A stretch of DNA of 64,000 nt from Platanthera guangdongensis (lineage: Eukaryota > Streptophyta > Magnoliopsida > Asparagales > Orchidaceae): NCBI GenBank assembly GCA_039583875.1, contig CM077147.1:112216440-112280439 (forward strand), read 5' to 3'. The notes under the pieces were generated by a model that was not told the origin of the DNA, did no database searches, and worked only from the letters and a program-made list of their open reading frames with translations. Each line of letters begins with the position of its first letter. The first letter of the stretch is position 1. A program made the position numbers and the translations under genes. Below, one piece after another: positions 54,887 to 64,000 of the stretch.

Positions 54887-56434
54887 TCAGGACTCCAAAG
54901 TGACCGCCTGAACATCATGAAGGGCCTGAGGAGAGGATGTAGGAGTGGAAGAATCAAATATGTAGAGCCCATCCACCAGACTGCCAGAGTCAATCACCAT
55001 CCCCGTCTTCAGGTCCTGAAACACACAAGAAGAGGGAAAGAAGGTTACATAACAATTCATATAGTTTGTCATATGTCTAATTGAGAGAAGATTACGAGTA
55101 AACTTGGGTACATGAAGGACAGAAAAAAGAGTAAGAGAGGAGCAGGGGATTGTTCCTTTTCCAACAATTAGAGATAAGGAACCATCCGTGATGCTCACTT
55201 TGTCTCGACCAGACAAAGGAAGATAAGATACAAAACCTATAGCAGAGCCGGTCATATGATCCATTGCTCCAGAATTGATAATCTAGTGAGTAGAGGGACG
55301 AGATGATGCAGTATGAGCACCTGAGGGTACTTGATGAGCATAGGAAGATGAGGGCACAAAAGGATCCAAAGGGTGCTGCCGCATCAGACGCCGGAAGGCA
55401 GAAATCTCATCGGCGGACAAAGCCAGAGGAGGAGCAGACTGAGTAGTGGGAGGAAACATCTCAGAGGCATCAGACAGGTGAGCAGAGCGGGGCAGAGTAT
55501 ATTGACCTAGAGAACGACCGTAACAACGACCGCTACGTGGTGCGGAGCTACCATGGGGTGCAGGAAAGACATGAAGACGAAAGCAAGTGTCCTGAGTATG
55601 GCAGGACTTGCCACAGTAATCTCATAGCAAGTGATCTTTGTCGGTAGACTTAGGCCTGAAATCACATGGGGCTCTACTGCCAAACTGAACAACTAGGGCA
55701 GAACCTTCAGGAGCAGTATCAGGGGTCCATGTCTGTCGCCGATCAAATTTCTGTTGAACAAAGACTAAAAACCTCAGGAAAGAATGACTGAGGAGAGCGC
55801 CCATGAAGAAACTTAAAAACTGATCGGATCAAAATTGAGGTGGAGGCCATGAAGAAACTTAAAAACTCTATTCCTATCTTCCCGAGCTTGAACGAGGATC
55901 TCATCTTCAGGAGACATAAGAGTAAGGAAGTCAAAGTGATCATACTCTTGATAAAGTTGAGTGAACTCCAAGTAGTAAACAGACGGAGGGCGATCACCCT
56001 GACGAAAGAGGAAGATCTTCCGTCGCAGTTGAAAAATCTGTGCAACATTACCCTGGCAGGAGTAAGTAGCCTCAGCCCTCTTCCAAATATTCGCTACAGT
56101 CTCCAAAAACAGATAATTATGAACAATCGAGTTAACCATAGAGTTTGTCAATCTAGACATCACGAGAGTTCTCATATTCCCACTGTAACAAGTCGGGAGA
56201 ATCTTTGACCGGTGTCAGAATAGTCCCCAAAACATACCCAAACAAACATCTGCTCTTCAAGTCAGGGGTAATAGCCTGAGACTACGGAAGGAAATTGGAA
56301 TCATCCACTCTAATAGTGGAAATTTGAGGAGTATTGTGGTCATGACTGGACCAAGCAGTGCGACCGGACGACAAGGTAGTGGAGGAGATCCCGGCACCGG
56401 AAGAGAGAGTAGGAGATCCATCATTTCCCGACAT
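54887..56434 (-). pseudogene. Copia E gag and protease remnant
   Basis: The gag start is probably ATG 56434 (MSGNDGSPTL). The gag domain is seen in 56175-55813 (IWKRAEATYSCQGNVAQIFQ, SVYYLEFTQLYQEYDHF). A knuckle-like region (CHTQDTCFRLHVF) lies near 55600. The protease is at 55264 (DHMTGSAIGF, after NSGAM), followed by LHVPKFTRNLLSI. Many breaks. A 5' LTR was not recognised beyond 56640. Confidence 0.8.
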
Positions 56435-56440
56435 GATGCG

Positions 56441-57144
56441 AGAACAAGCACAAGAAGAAGAAGAACGGGAGTTGCGGGATGGAGTGCGGGATGCGGCAGG
56501 ATGCGGGATGCGGGACAGAGCGCGGGATCTGGAGATGTGATGTGGAAACGGGACGAAAGCGGATGCGGACGTGTGATGCACGATGCGGCGGCACGATGCG
56601 GAAGAGGGATGCAGTTGTGGAACCACGGGAGCCCTAATCGCCTATATATGGAGGTGGATCAGGAAAAAACAAATACAATAATAACTAGTTAAGAATAAAG
56701 TGCACATAATAATGATAGGCACATCTCAACAGTATAAGCGGTATATTTATATATTAGTATATATATCCCAGATTACTTGATTTATGAATATTACTTATAT
56801 CTTTATCCGAATTCCTTGTGAATCATTATTGAACAGTGAAAGCAGCATAATTCATGAATATAGCATTATTCATGAATTCCTAGCGTGAATCAATCTATGC
56901 TATTGAATAAATAACATGAAAATGGTTGAATGTAGAAAAAGCTGGGACTCCGGCCATCAACTAGAGATGACGGAGAAAGTAGTGAGAAGGTAGAGAAAAT
57001 GGAAGCATTGTAGCATTATTCTCTGTATTCAGAAAAGGCGTCTATCAACTGACATCACAGGGTAGTAATAATGATCTTACTGAAGAGATGAACGAATATA
57101 AATAATAAATGTGTAAATGACTCCGAAAAATTTCCACTTTTTAC
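56441..57144. other. Copia E leader and unassigned intron
   Basis: 56441-56640 is GC-rich with GATGCGG repeats and is probably copia E leader. 56690-57144 is AT-rich, with nothing recognised. Confidence 0.4.
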
Positions 57145-57208
57145 CAAGAATAACACTGCAGCGCAATATTTCACAACTTCCAAATTCAGTCGGACATCAT
57201 CCAAGCTC
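57145..57208 (-). CDS. NEN-like exonuclease, exon with Exo III aspartate
   Basis: A 64-bp exon between acceptor GTGAACCAG and donor GTAAAAAG. Its first base completes AG|G (Arg) from exon 63422-63376. It then encodes SLDDVRLNLEVVKYCAAVLFL, here given as two blocks, SLDDVR and LNLEVVKYCAAVLFL. With the preceding H-R this gives HRSLDD, the Exo III motif of DEDDh 3'-5' exonucleases; the Asp is a metal ligand. It ends in phase 0, as the next exon requires. Too short to show as a free ORF. Confidence 0.92.
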
Positions 57209-57754
57209 CTGGTTCACAAAAAGTAGTCAGTAGTAGCTATGAAATATCATTTTAGTTTTTTCAAAGTATAATATTCCAATTGATAGGAACAAACAGAAAA
57301 TGAGAATTTAGATATTGTTTCCAAACAGTTGGAAGAAGCTCATGGTCACCACCCAAACACATGTACAAGTCATCATTACCATCATAATTAGCCTTAACAC
57401 ACTATTTTGAGGTAGCTAACACATTTATATGAGTTGTAGCTATGAGTTGTATGCATCGGGTCATTGTTATCGAGTTGAGATATCATATATATGAGTCAAG
57501 TCATGTTTAGTGGTTTGTAATATTATATATAGACTCCCTTGGGTCATGAGAAGGACATGAAATGAATGAATCCAACTTTCTCTTTATCTCTCTAAATTCT
57601 CACTCTCTAGTTTTCTTTTCTTCCCCATTTTAGGGCCAGAGTTGAGCACGACTCCCCTTCTTCTCCCCTCGCATTTTTCGCATGATGAGCTTGACTCCCC
57701 TTGTATCTTCGCCTCCGCGGCCACCATTGAAGACATTACGGCCTAGGATTGTAA

Positions 57755-58212
57755 CTTTAGTTATTAAAGGGGCAAGGTGCACCAAAGCGCAAAGAGGTCT
57801 TGGAACCTCGGCTCAAGGCGTAGACGCACGCCCGACGAAAGCAAGGTGCAACCACATCCATTTTAAATAATCAGCATCAAACATCATTTCACTTTCTCGA
57901 ACATTTTTCTATCTATTCTACTAATTAATCATCAATTACTATCATTTATATCTCTTAAAAATATAATTAATGTGGTCACTTACATCATATCTAAGACCCA
58001 ACGCACAATTATCTTTTACAAACACCAAATCAATCAAAAATTATTAAGCTGTTACATTAGTTTTTTCTTTGTTTTTGAAAAAAAATTACAACAAAAATCT
58101 CACTCATGCACACGCCTTTTTATGTTCTAAAGGCGCAAATAAGGCACACGAATGCACAAAACTCTGAGTCTGCTGAGCCTGCAGCCTTAGACGCGCCTTT
58201 AACAACATAGCT
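57755..58212. repeat. Possible MITE with TTAAAGG ends
   Basis: The left end TATTAAAGGGGCAAGG and the inverted right end (GTTAAAGGCGCGTCTAAGG on the minus strand) are similar. The interior is AT-rich. No target duplication was found, so this is tentative. Confidence 0.35.
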
Positions 58213-58480
58213 TGTAACAAAAGACTGCATGCAAACTATATTGAGAAAGGAATACTAAACAAAATATATGTTGAGTAATCTGTTGTTCACATCAAGAAAC
58301 TCAAATAACAGTCAGTTCAGCGACGAAGAAAGTAATTACTTCAAGGAAATAATTACATGAAATCTCTGAAACATGCACTTCATGATTCACCAGATAGGAT
58401 GCATGTCATCTTTCAACTAGACACTATTTTCATTCTTTCAGACACTGACATGAGATTAATCAACCACAGCAGAAGCAGCA

Positions 58481-58795
58481 GCAGCAATAACACTCAAGAC
58501 TTTATCCCATTAAAGTCGGGCCGGCTATAGGGATCCTTCATCGCCATTGTGCCCTATATTGTGTCATAATCTCACTAATGCCTAAGTACATCATGTCTTT
58601 TTTATAGTTTCATTCCAAGTTTTTATTGGTCTACCCCTCCCTCGTTTAACATGCCTATTGACTAGACTCTCACAACGCCTAACAAGTGTCTCGAATGGTC
58701 TCCTTTGTACGTGTCCAAACCATCTTAGTCTAACAAGTGTCTCTAATGGTCTCCTTTGTACGTGTCCAAACCATCTTAGTAGAGCACAGCATGAC
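58481..58795 (-). mobile_element. RTE-type LINE 3' end with internal duplication
   Basis: Read on the minus strand it encodes LRWFGHVQRRP, then NRHVKRGRGRPIKTW, the C-terminal tail of plant RTE-type LINE polyproteins. It ends with the GTCGGC tail and degenerate CTG/TTG repeats. The LRWFGHVQRRP-coding block is present twice in tandem (about 50 bp). 5'-truncated; a clear target duplication was not seen. Related to 29413-29716. Confidence 0.78.
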
Positions 58796-58966
58796 AACAA
58801 AACACCCAAGGGATTACTTTATGTCTCCTCTACAAATATAAAATTAAAAATGAATTTAGAGCAAAAGCTAGTTGTAATGCTACAATTCAACACTGTAAAC
58901 TTTGATGTCCTTTGAAATGTTTATTTTATCCTGTTTCCAACACATCTTCCTCAAAACTCGTCAGTT
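58796..58966. other. Short intronic spacer
   Basis: Nothing recognised between the LINE tail and the hAT duplication. Confidence 0.4.
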
Positions 58967-58974
58967 ATTGATAC

Positions 58975-60493
58975 TAGGGGTCTAAGGGTTGTAACTCGGG
59001 TCAGTTCGGATCGGTTCAACCAAAAACCAAGAACCGATCTATATTGCTTTGGTTTCACCATTTTGAAACCAGAACCGATCTATATTGCTTTAGTTTCAGC
59101 ATTTTGAAACCAGAACCAACCTATATGTTAAAAATCTAGAACCGTACCTGAATCAAAAAGTTCGGTTTGGTTACCGTTCTGTTCTCGATTTCACTCGATG
59201 GCATAATTATACCTAAAATGCTTATAAAATTTATAAAAAATTATTATTTTCCTAAAGTTTTTTTTTATAAAAATCTTTTTTTCTTATATGTTGTACATGT
59301 TCAACAATAAATTTAAATTTATAGAATATTGTTATAAACAATGTTTTTAAAACCGGACCGGACTGACCGGTTCGACCAGTGGGACCGCCAACCGACCCAC
59401 CGGGCGGTCCGGTCATGTCTCTAAAATCGGCCCAGCACAGAAACGGGTAAAAACAGAAAAACCGGCCGGTTGAACCGCCCAATCGGAAACCGGCCCGGTT
59501 TTCCCATGACTGGACGGCCCAATAAGCCCAAAATTTAATATCAGAAAAACAGAGGTGGGGAGGGATTTGAACCCAGATCAATTCCAAATCAAAGATGGAA
59601 GCAAACCAATAGGCAAGCTGAGTCTTGATGAATTTTGTTAAAATATATTATATACATATACATATTTATAAAAACATGATACCTAAATCCCGGCGCCAAA
59701 TCCTCATAAATTGTATTTCTGTAAATGTTTATTGAATTAATATATTAAATTATCTTAACAAAATAACTTGATCATAATTATATTATTTATCCCTACTAAT
59801 TAGTATAAATAATTTAAGGAAATAAAATTTACATATAATATTCCTACTCATATTAATTAGTATTATAACATTATTCATTTTAAAATTTACATAAATAAGT
59901 TGTGTGCATATGTATACATGATATATTATATTTAATTATTTGTATAAAATATAGGGATATATCATTATGTTTAATTGTGTATTATATATATGATATTAAT
60001 TTTAGTTCAATACTTCAATATTAAATTTTTATATTTACGAAATTATGTTTAATTTTATCTTTCTTATACTAATTAATTATATTTGAGCTTAATTTTATAT
60101 TCAAATTTAAATCACATATGATATATAATATATTATTATCTAATATCACGGTTCAACCCTGGTCTAACCGATCGGACCATGAACCTTTCATCATACCGGT
60201 TCGTTCTCTGCTCCGGTTCTTAAAACCTTGGCTATAAACATAATTTTTTGTTGCATTATATACTGGTAATCAAATAAGATTATCTTATTTTTACTTAATA
60301 TGTATGAAACAAGTATTTGGTATTCGGTTCTTGGGTACCCAATTGCAAGAACCAAGAGCCAATCCGAAAGGTTGGTTCTTTCCTTCTATAGAACCATATC
60401 CGAACAAAGTACCATTAGAACCGTCTTGAATTGATTAGTTCGGTTCGGTTTCGGAACGGTTCTCGGTTCTTCGGTTAATTTTGCACACCCCTA
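58975..60493. mobile_element. Non-autonomous hAT element (outer), 1519 bp with nested insert
   Basis: A perfect 8-bp target duplication ATTGATAC (58967-58974 and 60494-60501). Ends are TAGGGGTCTAAGG and, inward from the other side, TAGGGGTGTGCAAAA. Subterminal AGAACCGATCTATATTGCTT is tandemly repeated near the left end, and GGTTCGGTTTCGG words lie near the right. No transposase. It contains a second hAT at 59339-60230; without it the element is about 620 bp. Confidence 0.9.
59339..60230. mobile_element. Non-autonomous hAT element (inner), 892 bp
   Basis: Ends CAATGTTTTTAAAACCGG and, inward from the right, CAAGGTTTTAAGAACCGG (15-16 of 18 match). The 8-bp flanks GTTATAAA (59331-59338) and GCTATAAA (60231-60238) match at 7 of 8. 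Subterminal ACCGGTTCG and GGACCGG words at the left; the interior is very AT-rich. No transposase. It lies wholly inside the outer hAT. Confidence 0.82.
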
Positions 60494-60501
60494 ATTGATA
60501 C

Positions 60502-60635
60502 TTAAGGAGAAGTTTATTCCAAAATTTATACTATTTCAGAGAAGAAGAAGAATTTGTTAGTTAAAAAGATCCCTAACAATTCTAAATATTTTTCCAAGCA
60601 GAAAAATTTGGCATTTTTCTTCTTACTCAAGCACC
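60502..60635. other. Short spacer with left GCACC duplication
   Basis: Ends in GCACC (60631-60635), the target duplication of the next element. Nothing else seen. Confidence 0.5.
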
Positions 60636-60959
60636 TTTTATGTGCCCCGGATTGCGGAAGGAAGGAGGCGGGAATACAAGGGATAAACCCTAGAATGAGG
60701 GAGAAGTTGAGAGAACTAGAGAGAGAAGCTAGAGAGAATAAATAGAACTTGATTAATTTCTTGCATGATTACAAAGACCCCATGGGTTCCTTTAAATAGA
60801 ACCCCTAATGGCATAAACGTAAATACAACAATATATACAAAAATATCGAAATACGACTCTACACATGCGAGATGAATAATAATAATAAACTAATAATAAT
60901 ATAAGATAACTAATGGAAGACTCATAACACTCCATCCACCCTTCAAAACGAGTTTGCCC

Positions 60960-61671
60960 TCAAGCTCGTACATCATTGCGGGTGGCTGGATCATCTGGTA
61001 CCTTGATCTCCCTCCAAAACAGCGAGCGAAAACGCGTAGCGGCGGCGGTGGCGTCGGCAAGAAGCGATGGGGGCCATGGGGCCATAAGGAAGTTGGGCCG
61101 CATATGGAATGGATTCGTCGGGCCCGTAGGAGGGGCTGGGAGCAGCAGCCACACAGAGGTTGGAGGGCCAACATTCGCCTGCAGGAATGGATCCGTCGGG
61201 GTGGATGTAGCAGGTGCCGACAGAAGAGGTGGAGAGACGGCCGGTGGGAGCGGCATGGCAGAGGTCGAGGGAGCAAGAGCCGGCAGAGGCGACAATGAGT
61301 CGGTCGGAGGAACCGATGTTGAAAGTGGTGGAATGGCGGCAGCTGTCACAAGCAGAGGTGGTTCAGAAAGAGGCGGCACCATCCCTAGATGACGAGGCGA
61401 TAACACCGACAGGGCAGCGACCAGTAGCGTAGGTGGCGGTGGTTGTATGCTCAAAATCGGCGGAACACGGGCCAATGACAATGATAAGGAAGGTTGTGGG
61501 GTTGCAGTCCCCAAAGTAGACGGTGGGGGCGGCGATATCGGGGGAAGCAGGCCCTTGAAAAGTCGGGCGAGATCCGCCAGAAAATGTGTGGTTGGCGGTC
61601 AAGGTTGCCTCAAGCTTCGAAAGACAAGCACGAGCGGAGGCCGCCTCAACAGCGCTTAATGGTGCATCCAT
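60960..61671 (-). pseudogene. Pro/Ser/Ala-rich ORFs inside the 2-kb LTR element
   Basis: A frame from 61671 (MDAPLSAVEAASARACLSKL) passes into a second frame from about 61514 rich in Pro, Ser and Leu. It ends RFRSLFWREIKVPDDPATR. No catalytic motif. It may be the fused ends of a gag start and a pol tail left by an internal deletion. I cannot assign a function. Confidence 0.45.
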
Positions 61672-62364
61672 ATTGATAAAAATATGATTTTATATTAATA
61701 AATTAATCAAAATAATTTCATAAATAAATTAAAAATAAAATCAAGTTGGCCGGTATCAAAGCAAGGAATGATGTAAGGGGCGCGAGGAAAGAGATAATAG
61801 TGAAAGCAGTAATAGCGCGAGGGGGTGGGCTTCCCGAGGGACCAAAAAGTAAAAATAAAAGGCTGGTGTGGTAAGGATGACAGCAGCTGGCAGCAGCTGA
61901 AAAGAAAAAGAATAAAAGAAAATGTGATATGGGGCCCAGGTGAAATACAAGTGCGCAGGATAGCGGGGGTACGACGCAGGGCTCGAAAAAAATTGATGGT
62001 TGGCTCTGTCGGGATTTACTAGCGTAGGGCTCGTGAGAACAAAAAAAAAGCGGGATGGGGCTCGAGAAGGTAGCAGCTCGAGGGGGCGGAACAAGAAGCA
62101 GCGACGACAACGGATTCGCTGGATGTTGGAGACGCCTACGTCTAGTTAGGCAAGGACTGCGACCGGAATCAATGGGGGTTGTGGGTACTGCGGTTGGGGT
62201 TGGAACGGTGACAGGTGTGGCTGTGGTTGCGATGTGTTCTGGAGAGAGAAGAAGATGGACAAGGGTTTTGGTCCTCTGGTTCTTTTAACCACAGGAACTC
62301 TAGTTAAAGGAGGGGTCGGTTGCTGCAGTATATTAAGGAAGTGGAAGTTGTCGTCGTGGAAGGA

Positions 62365-62383
62365 CCAAGCCCTGATACTAAGT
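62365..62383 (-). promoter_or_regulatory. Primer binding site of the 2-kb LTR element
   Basis: TAGTATCAGGGCTTGG, two changes from the common TGGTATCAGAGCTTGG, lies three bases after the LTR end. Confidence 0.8.
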
Positions 62384-62685
62384 TGTTACGTGCCCCGGAT
62401 TGCGGAAGGAAGGAGATGGGGATACAAGGGATAAACCCTAGAATGAGGGAGAAGTTGAGAGAACTAAAGAGAGAGAGAGAGAAGCTAGAGAGAGGATAGA
62501 ACTTGATTAATTTCTTGCATGACTACAAAGACCCCATGGGATCCTTTAGAACCACTAATGGCATAATCGTAAATACAACAGACACGAAAAATATTGAAAT
62601 ACTATGACTCTACACATGCGAAAAGAATAAAAATAATAAACTAATAATAATATAAGATAACTAATGGAGGACCCGTAACAGCACC

Positions 62686-63375
62686 CTAAACATTTCAATT
62701 GCCCACAAACAAGATTTTTGATTCGTGGATCAGGTAATGAAAACTGAACCAGTGGATTATCAAGTAGACAAGAAGCATGCCCTAACAAACCTATGTTTTA
62801 ATGACATTCAATAGCCACTTTTCCTCTTGATCTAAAAAAATAGAACAATGAGGAAAGACGTTTTCTGAGGATCACAAAAAGCCCATTACCGAAAACATTT
62901 TAGACCAAATTGAAGTTTTGAACCCATTTCCCTGCTCCAGTGAATACTGATAAATAAGCTACGGTGAATGAACACTCATATAAACAAAGTTGCATCTACG
63001 ACATTTATTTCAAGCTAATAACAAAATAAGGTCATTTCCATTAAAGATTAAATTTTGATGTATCTAAAGCTTTAAATAACTCTCTTGAATTCAAAACAAG
63101 AAACTATTTCCCTCCCCCATTTAATTTTCTTTAATCTAATAAATGAGAGCATGAATAATCAAATAACCACATTAAAGGAATTTGTAGTTTCATAATAAAA
63201 CCGAGTAGTTGACTAAAGAATATGTAATAAGATTGCAATCTTCTCAGTCATCTATACAATTGGAATAAGATGGGGTGTGGCATAAAAGTTTAACCACATA
63301 ATTCCCAAATTGAGGGTTAGGATATGTGAATATTAGGATATAGACATGAATTGCAAAGAGGGAGGAATGAATCAC
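62686..63375. other. Intronic stretch, no gene seen
   Basis: AT-rich. The donor of exon 63376-63422 is at its right end. Nothing else was recognised. Confidence 0.5.
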
Positions 63376-63422
63376 CTGTGCTTTTGTGGTCCAAGGCCAA
63401 AGTAAGTAGCCAATGTAGCCAT
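63376..63422 (-). CDS. NEN-like exonuclease, exon with Exo III histidine
   Basis: A 47-bp exon between acceptor CTATGCAG and donor GTGATT. In phase 0 it encodes MATLATYFGLGPQKH plus two bases. The internal Met is not the start: plant NEN proteins have this block near residue 155, directly before HRSLDDVR. The His is the general base of the DEDDh Exo III motif. The upstream exons with Exo I and II (Asp-Glu and Asp) must lie beyond 64000. NEN1-4 are known in Arabidopsis as exonuclease-domain proteins acting downstream of NAC45/86 in sieve-element enucleation; that role is family knowledge, not shown here. Confidence 0.9.
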
Positions 63423-64000
63423 CTGCATAGAAGATAAGATCATTTTCATTTATCAAATCAAAGGAAAGGACAAAGGTCCTCACACGGAGGGGTGCGGGAG
63501 GAAAAGCATAAAAAAGTAACTTTAAAATGATGTTTTTATTCCTTTAATGTTAATTCAATGGTTTTACAGAGGCAATTTTGAAACTACAAAAATGCAATCC
63601 CACAATTAAGTTTTACCTTATAATCTATAGTTATGTATTAAGAGAATATTATAGTGGTAACGCCATCAAACTCATCATAACCGTGCAATTATTTTGTCAT
63701 TATTAATATGATTTTAAAATAAAAATAGATATTAGACAAATTTAAAAAATAAAAACTTATTTTCAAATTGGAAGAAACCTGTGTGTTGGCCGAAAACGTC
63801 ACTACCCCAAAATTGTACAATGATCGGAGTGTCATAGTAGCATATCGTGATACTTTCACCATCATACACCTTGCACAAAACTTTATCAGCACTGGATATT
63901 GTGTATGGGGGTGGAGGGCACTGTGCCCCAACACTAAGGTTCTGTTTGGCGCGACGTTTTTGCTCTAGTGAGTTTGGATAAAAATGTCACCGTCATAGAA
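63423..64000. other. Upstream intron of the NEN-like gene with a MITE-like end
   Basis: No exon seen. TAAGGTTCTGTTTGGC at about 63934-63949 looks like the left end of a Tourist-type MITE (GGNTCTGTTTGG after TAA), cut by the window edge. Confidence 0.45.

Larger units (their letters stand above)
30813..57144 (-). other. Intron of the NEN-like gene, about 26.3 kb
   Basis: It runs from donor GTAAAAAG (57144 downward, minus strand) to acceptor TTCTGGCAG (ending 30813). It holds a chromovirus fragment, a copia split by a 12.4-kb Tat gypsy, a SIRE-like fragment and a copia split by a hAT element. The flanking exons join in phase 0. Confidence 0.83.
60636..62680 (-). mobile_element. Non-autonomous LTR retrotransposon, 2045 bp
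   Basis: LTRs at 60636-60929 (294 bp) and 62384-62680 (297 bp) end ...TAACA on plus and are clearly alike. The target duplication is GCACC (60631-60635 and 62681-62685). The primer site TAGTATCAGGGCTTGG follows the 5' LTR (minus, 62383-62365), and a purine tract (GAAGGGTGGATGGAG) precedes the 3' LTR. The 1.45-kb interior has no reverse transcriptase or integrase; it encodes a Pro-rich stretch and ends ELEGKLVLKGG, which resembles the last residues of chromovirus pol. It is probably a deletion derivative of such a gypsy. Confidence 0.9.
57209..63375 (-). other. Intron of the NEN-like gene, about 6.2 kb
   Basis: From donor GTGATT (63375 downward) to acceptor GAACCAG (ending 57209). It holds a LINE tail, nested hAT elements and a 2-kb LTR element. 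Confidence 0.87.

Noticed and set aside
60627..62781. Apparent coding exon HASCLLDNPLVQFSLPDP with acceptor and donor, split by the 2-kb LTR element
   Set aside because: It cannot join in frame with the NEN exons. Exon 63422-63376 splices exactly into 57208-57145 without it. The signals are probably chance within the intron.

Overview
This window is nuclear DNA from a flowering plant. The evidence is plant-type Ty1/copia and Ty3/gypsy LTR retrotransposons with initiator-Met-tRNA primer sites, hAT elements, RTE-type LINE tails, and the split 3' part of one plant gene. No bacterial-type operon, CRISPR array, tRNA or rRNA gene was seen.

Host gene. Four exons on the minus strand join in perfect frame through consensus GT/AG sites: 63422-63376, 57208-57145, 30812-30142 and 9371-9137 (stop codon). 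They encode the last 338 residues of a NEN-like DEDDh 3'-5' exonuclease (NEN1-4 family). The exonuclease N-terminus lies beyond the right edge. The three introns are about 6.2, 26.3 and 20.8 kb, so nearly everything between 9.4 and 63.4 kb is intronic and most of it is nested transposons. No exon is broken.

Layout. 1-5123: SIRE-like copia on the minus strand (pol fragment, gag, primer site, 1.6-kb LTR with short palindromic repeats). 5124-9136: 3' flank of the host gene, with a hAT-like GGTGCGGTTT cluster, a LINE tail and a 1.4-kb array of T-run/CGCCCGGGCG units whose arms point in opposite directions. 9372-30141 (intron): a broken copia with its LTR and a piece of a second copia; a gag-only gypsy of the Tat type with a 19-bp array in its LTR and a 79-bp array near its 3' end; an LTR element with almost no internal domain; a full-length copia with 5-bp target duplication GTTAC; and a 5'-truncated LINE with a 14-bp duplication. 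30813-57144 (intron): a chromovirus-like gypsy fragment fused to a copia; that copia is split in its integrase by a complete 12.4-kb Tat gypsy (duplication AAACC) carrying two antisense, intron-containing genes and a 76/72-bp array; then a SIRE-like gag-LTR fragment and a further copia holding a 442-bp hAT element. 57209-63375 (intron): another LINE tail, a hAT element nested inside a hAT element, and a 2-kb non-autonomous LTR element (duplication GCACC).

The order of insertion can be read from the nesting. The Tat gypsy entered an existing copia, the SIRE-like LTR lies against the cut RNase H of another copia, and one hAT entered another. The gag-only element shares primer site, LTR motifs, gag and a tandem-repeat core with the autonomous Tat element, which could supply its enzymes. 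Most retroelement ORFs carry frameshifts or stops. Element boundaries rest on target-site duplications, LTR ends and primer sites read by eye; family names rest on motifs, not on database searches.
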